DNA of 14,495 bases from Candidatus Falkowbacteria bacterium CG02_land_8_20_14_3_00_36_14 (GTDB lineage Bacteria; Patescibacteriota; Patescibacteriia; Patescibacteriales; UM-FILTER-36-11): contig PETS01000043.1 of the NCBI GenBank assembly GCA_002781265.1, forward strand, positions 1 to 14,495, given 5' to 3'. The position numbers were made by a program, and so were the translations under genes. Each line of letters opens with the position of its first letter. Position 1 is the first letter of the stretch. Positions 13,414 to 14,495 of the stretch are shown here, piece by piece. The notes beneath the pieces are model-generated. The model did no database searches, was not told the origin of the DNA, and worked only from the letters and a program-made list of their open reading frames with translations.

Positions 13414-13932
13414 TTATATCAACGACTGCAATTTTTTTAGCACTTCCGGCAGAAGCGGAGTAATTAGGTTAGCGACTTTTAAAAAAAACGGGGCTAACTG
13501 GGAATTAGCCATCCAACTGCCGAATAAAGTATTGATTAACGCGTAGCGGGAAGAGACATATAAAATTAAGCCGAGCGCTAAAGCTCCCTCTATAAAGCCG
13601 AATATGGCGCCAGCCAAACGGTTGATAGTTTTTAAAAATGGGATAATAGAAAGCAGGCCGAAAACTTTGTCTAATAAAGAAAACAAAAAGCTGACGACTT
13701 TGGTTATCAATGAAAATAAAATTAAGAAGGAAAGAACTTTGCCTAAATTATTGTATCCGAAAAAAAACTTGACAAAATATCCGAAAAATTCCAAATAGAA
13801 GCGGCTGGCCAAAAAAGCGGCCGCTATAACTCCGACCAAAGAGCCGATGGTCCTGATTAATCCGAAAAAAAAGCCGTAAAAAATAAAGCCAGAAAGAAGA
13901 ATTAATAAAATGACGTCGAAAATGCTAATCAC
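13414..13932 (-). CDS. CvpA-family inner-membrane protein
   Basis: This 172-residue protein has four predicted membrane helices at about residues 5-23, 28-45, 63-87 and 106-127. The CvpA-typical start IFDVILLILLSGFIFYGFFFGLIRTIGSLVG places a Gly/Arg turn between helices 1 and 2, and RLAGAIFGFIEGALALGLILY forms helix 4. The length matches the family (about 160-180 residues). In Escherichia coli CvpA is needed for colicin V production and envelope homeostasis; in other bacteria the role is not defined. A TATAAT hexamer at 14000-13995 could be a -10, with only a poor -35 (TTAATG), giving a leader of about 55 bases. It is not obviously linked to the arrays downstream. Confidence 0.85.
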   Translation of the reverse strand: MISIFDVILLILLSGFIFYGFFFGLIRTIGSLVGVIAAAFLASRFYLEFFGYFVKFFFGYNNLGKVLSFLILFSLITKVVSFLFSLLDKVFGLLSIIPFLKTINRLAGAIFGFIEGALALGLILYVSSRYALINTLFGSWMANSQLAPFFLKVANLITPLLPEVLKKLQSLI

Positions 13933-13933
13933 T

Positions 13934-13961
13934 AATTTAAACGAATTTAAAGCGAATTTAA
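13934..13961. repeat. Three AATTTAA sites spaced 10 and 11 bp before the CvpA gene
   Basis: AATTTAA occurs at 13934-13940, 13944-13950 and 13955-13961, each followed by a CG-containing or similar spacer (ACG, AGCG). They lie directly before the ATG at 13932. The spacing near one helical turn would place them on one DNA face, but chance in AT-rich sequence cannot be excluded. Confidence 0.4.
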
Positions 13962-14041
13962 CTAATGCTTGTCCGCATAATTCGTATTATTAAAATTATA
14001 TTAAAATCTTTGTCTTTCATTAACGTTAACCTTTTTTTCCA

Positions 14042-14148
14042 CGAGATTGCTTCGTCATTCCGCTTCGCTTCATTCCTCGCAATGACGGAGGGATGCCTGT
14101 TTGTCATTGCGAGGAGCGGAACGATAGTGTAACAACGCGACAATCTCG
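14042..14148. repeat. Palindromic interspersed element (CGAGATTG...CAATCTCG)
   Basis: Nested inverted repeats are seen: CGAGATTG (14042-14049) with CAATCTCG (14141-14148), TTCCGCT (14058-14064) with AGCGGAA (14115-14121), and CCTCGCAATGAC (14075-14086) with GTCATTGCGAGG (14103-14114). The whole could fold into one long imperfect hairpin. I recognise the CATTGCGAGGAGC / CAATCTCG words as a widely dispersed genomic repeat. It yields a false open frame (residues SVIARNEAKRNDEAIS), which is not a gene. Part of the same word (CGAGATT, 14486-14492) recurs at the right border and may begin another copy. Confidence 0.7.
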
Positions 14149-14159
14149 GTAAAACAAAT

Positions 14160-14453
14160 TTATAATGTCTCTTCAACTAAATCTTTCCATTTAGGATTAA
14201 TGCCATCTATTATTTCAATTTTCTTTTTTCTGGAACCGGCCTTAATCTGCTTTTCTCTGGCAATGGCATCATTTATATTATTATATGTTTCGCAATAAAC
14301 GACTTTATTTATGTTATATTTAGATGTAAAACTGTTTTTATTTATTTTTTCTTTATACTGATTGTCTTTGTTTAATAAATTATTGGTTACTCCGGTATAT
14401 AATACATTATGCCTTTTGTTAGTGCTTAGATACACATAATACAGTTTTCCCAT
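14160..14453 (-). CDS. GIY-YIG domain protein (UPF0213/YhbQ-like small endonuclease), active site altered
   Basis: This 97-residue single-domain protein is the usual size for this group. YYVYLS (5-10) and LYTGVT (18-23) supply the GIY-YIG-type tyrosines. AIAREKQIK (63-71) carries the metal-binding Glu67, and INPKWKDL (85-92) the conserved Asn. In related proteins the segment after LYTGVT reads close to DLxRRVYEHKN; here it reads NLLNKDNQYKEK, so the catalytic-type Arg and the His are absent. The fold is clear, but nuclease activity is doubtful. Its stop lies 12 bases from the palindromic element (14042-14148). The 42 bases between the start and the window border show no convincing promoter. 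Confidence 0.85.
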   Translation of the reverse strand: MGKLYYVYLSTNKRHNVLYTGVTNNLLNKDNQYKEKINKNSFTSKYNINKVVYCETYNNINDAIAREKQIKAGSRKKKIEIIDGINPKWKDLVEETL

Positions 14454-14495
14454 ATTAATTCTGTAATCTTTGTTTAATGCTTTTCCCGAGATTCC

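Noticed and set aside
13958..14176. 72-codon minus-strand frame containing SVIARNEAKRNDEAIS
   Set aside because: It is produced by the palindromic repeat at 14042-14148; such frames are a known by-product of this repeat and do not resemble a protein family.
1..14495. tRNA or rRNA genes
   Set aside because: I saw no cloverleaf-type arms with a GTTCGA-type T loop and no rRNA-like conserved words on either strand by eye; a tRNAscan/Infernal run would settle it.

Overview
The window is very AT-rich. Nearly every gene lies on the minus strand, and ribosome binding sites are mostly weak or absent. Short housekeeping-type proteins (a CvpA-family protein, a small GIY-YIG protein) are mixed with strongly Lys/Asn/Ile-rich proteins. 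Small GC-rich palindromes such as CCTGCCGGCAGG sit between genes. This fits a small-genome bacterium, possibly of the Candidate Phyla Radiation (Patescibacteria). That placement is a guess from style; no rRNA or other marker gene is present.

Layout, read in the direction of transcription (high to low coordinates). At 14.5-13.4 kb there is a GIY-YIG protein with a degraded active site, a palindromic interspersed repeat and a CvpA-like membrane protein. At 13.3-13.05 kb a short plus-strand coding fragment is followed by a plus-strand terminator. At 13.05-9.7 kb lie broken copies of a family ending in a PEP-utilising (PEP synthase/PPDK-type) phosphohistidine domain, then an intact copy. At 9.7-8.3 kb is an AbiE-like pair (winged-helix regulator and nucleotidyltransferase) with a recognisable promoter and a palindromic operator candidate. 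At 8.25-7.0 kb is a decayed scrap of the phosphohistidine domain followed by another intact member. At 6.9-3.6 kb are a methyltransferase-like gene, an alpha/beta hydrolase and a PLP enzyme of the cystathionine synthase/lyase family. At 3.6-0 kb, after two hairpins with matching apices, come two methyltransferase-like genes (the second split by a 5-bp duplication), another phosphohistidine-domain gene, and the start of a fourth methyltransferase-like gene that runs off the window.

The striking theme is two paralogous families, interleaved and in various states of decay: Rossmann-type methyltransferase-like proteins with an LG(A/S)TPE loop, and proteins with a C-terminal phosphohistidine swivelling domain but no recognisable ATP-grasp partner domain. 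In the 3.5-0 kb block they are packed with 0-15 bp gaps, which argues for co-transcription and a joint function. The biochemical role is not known to me. A pathway in which the histidine domain carries phosphate or pyrophosphate from a kinase encoded elsewhere, and the Rossmann proteins modify the same substrate, is inference only.

Duplication and decay are visible directly: a 5-bp tandem duplication, single-base frameshifts, a head-to-tail chimera of two paralogue fragments, an orphan 3' end, and very similar 3' ends among copies. The region looks like an expanding and eroding accessory array.
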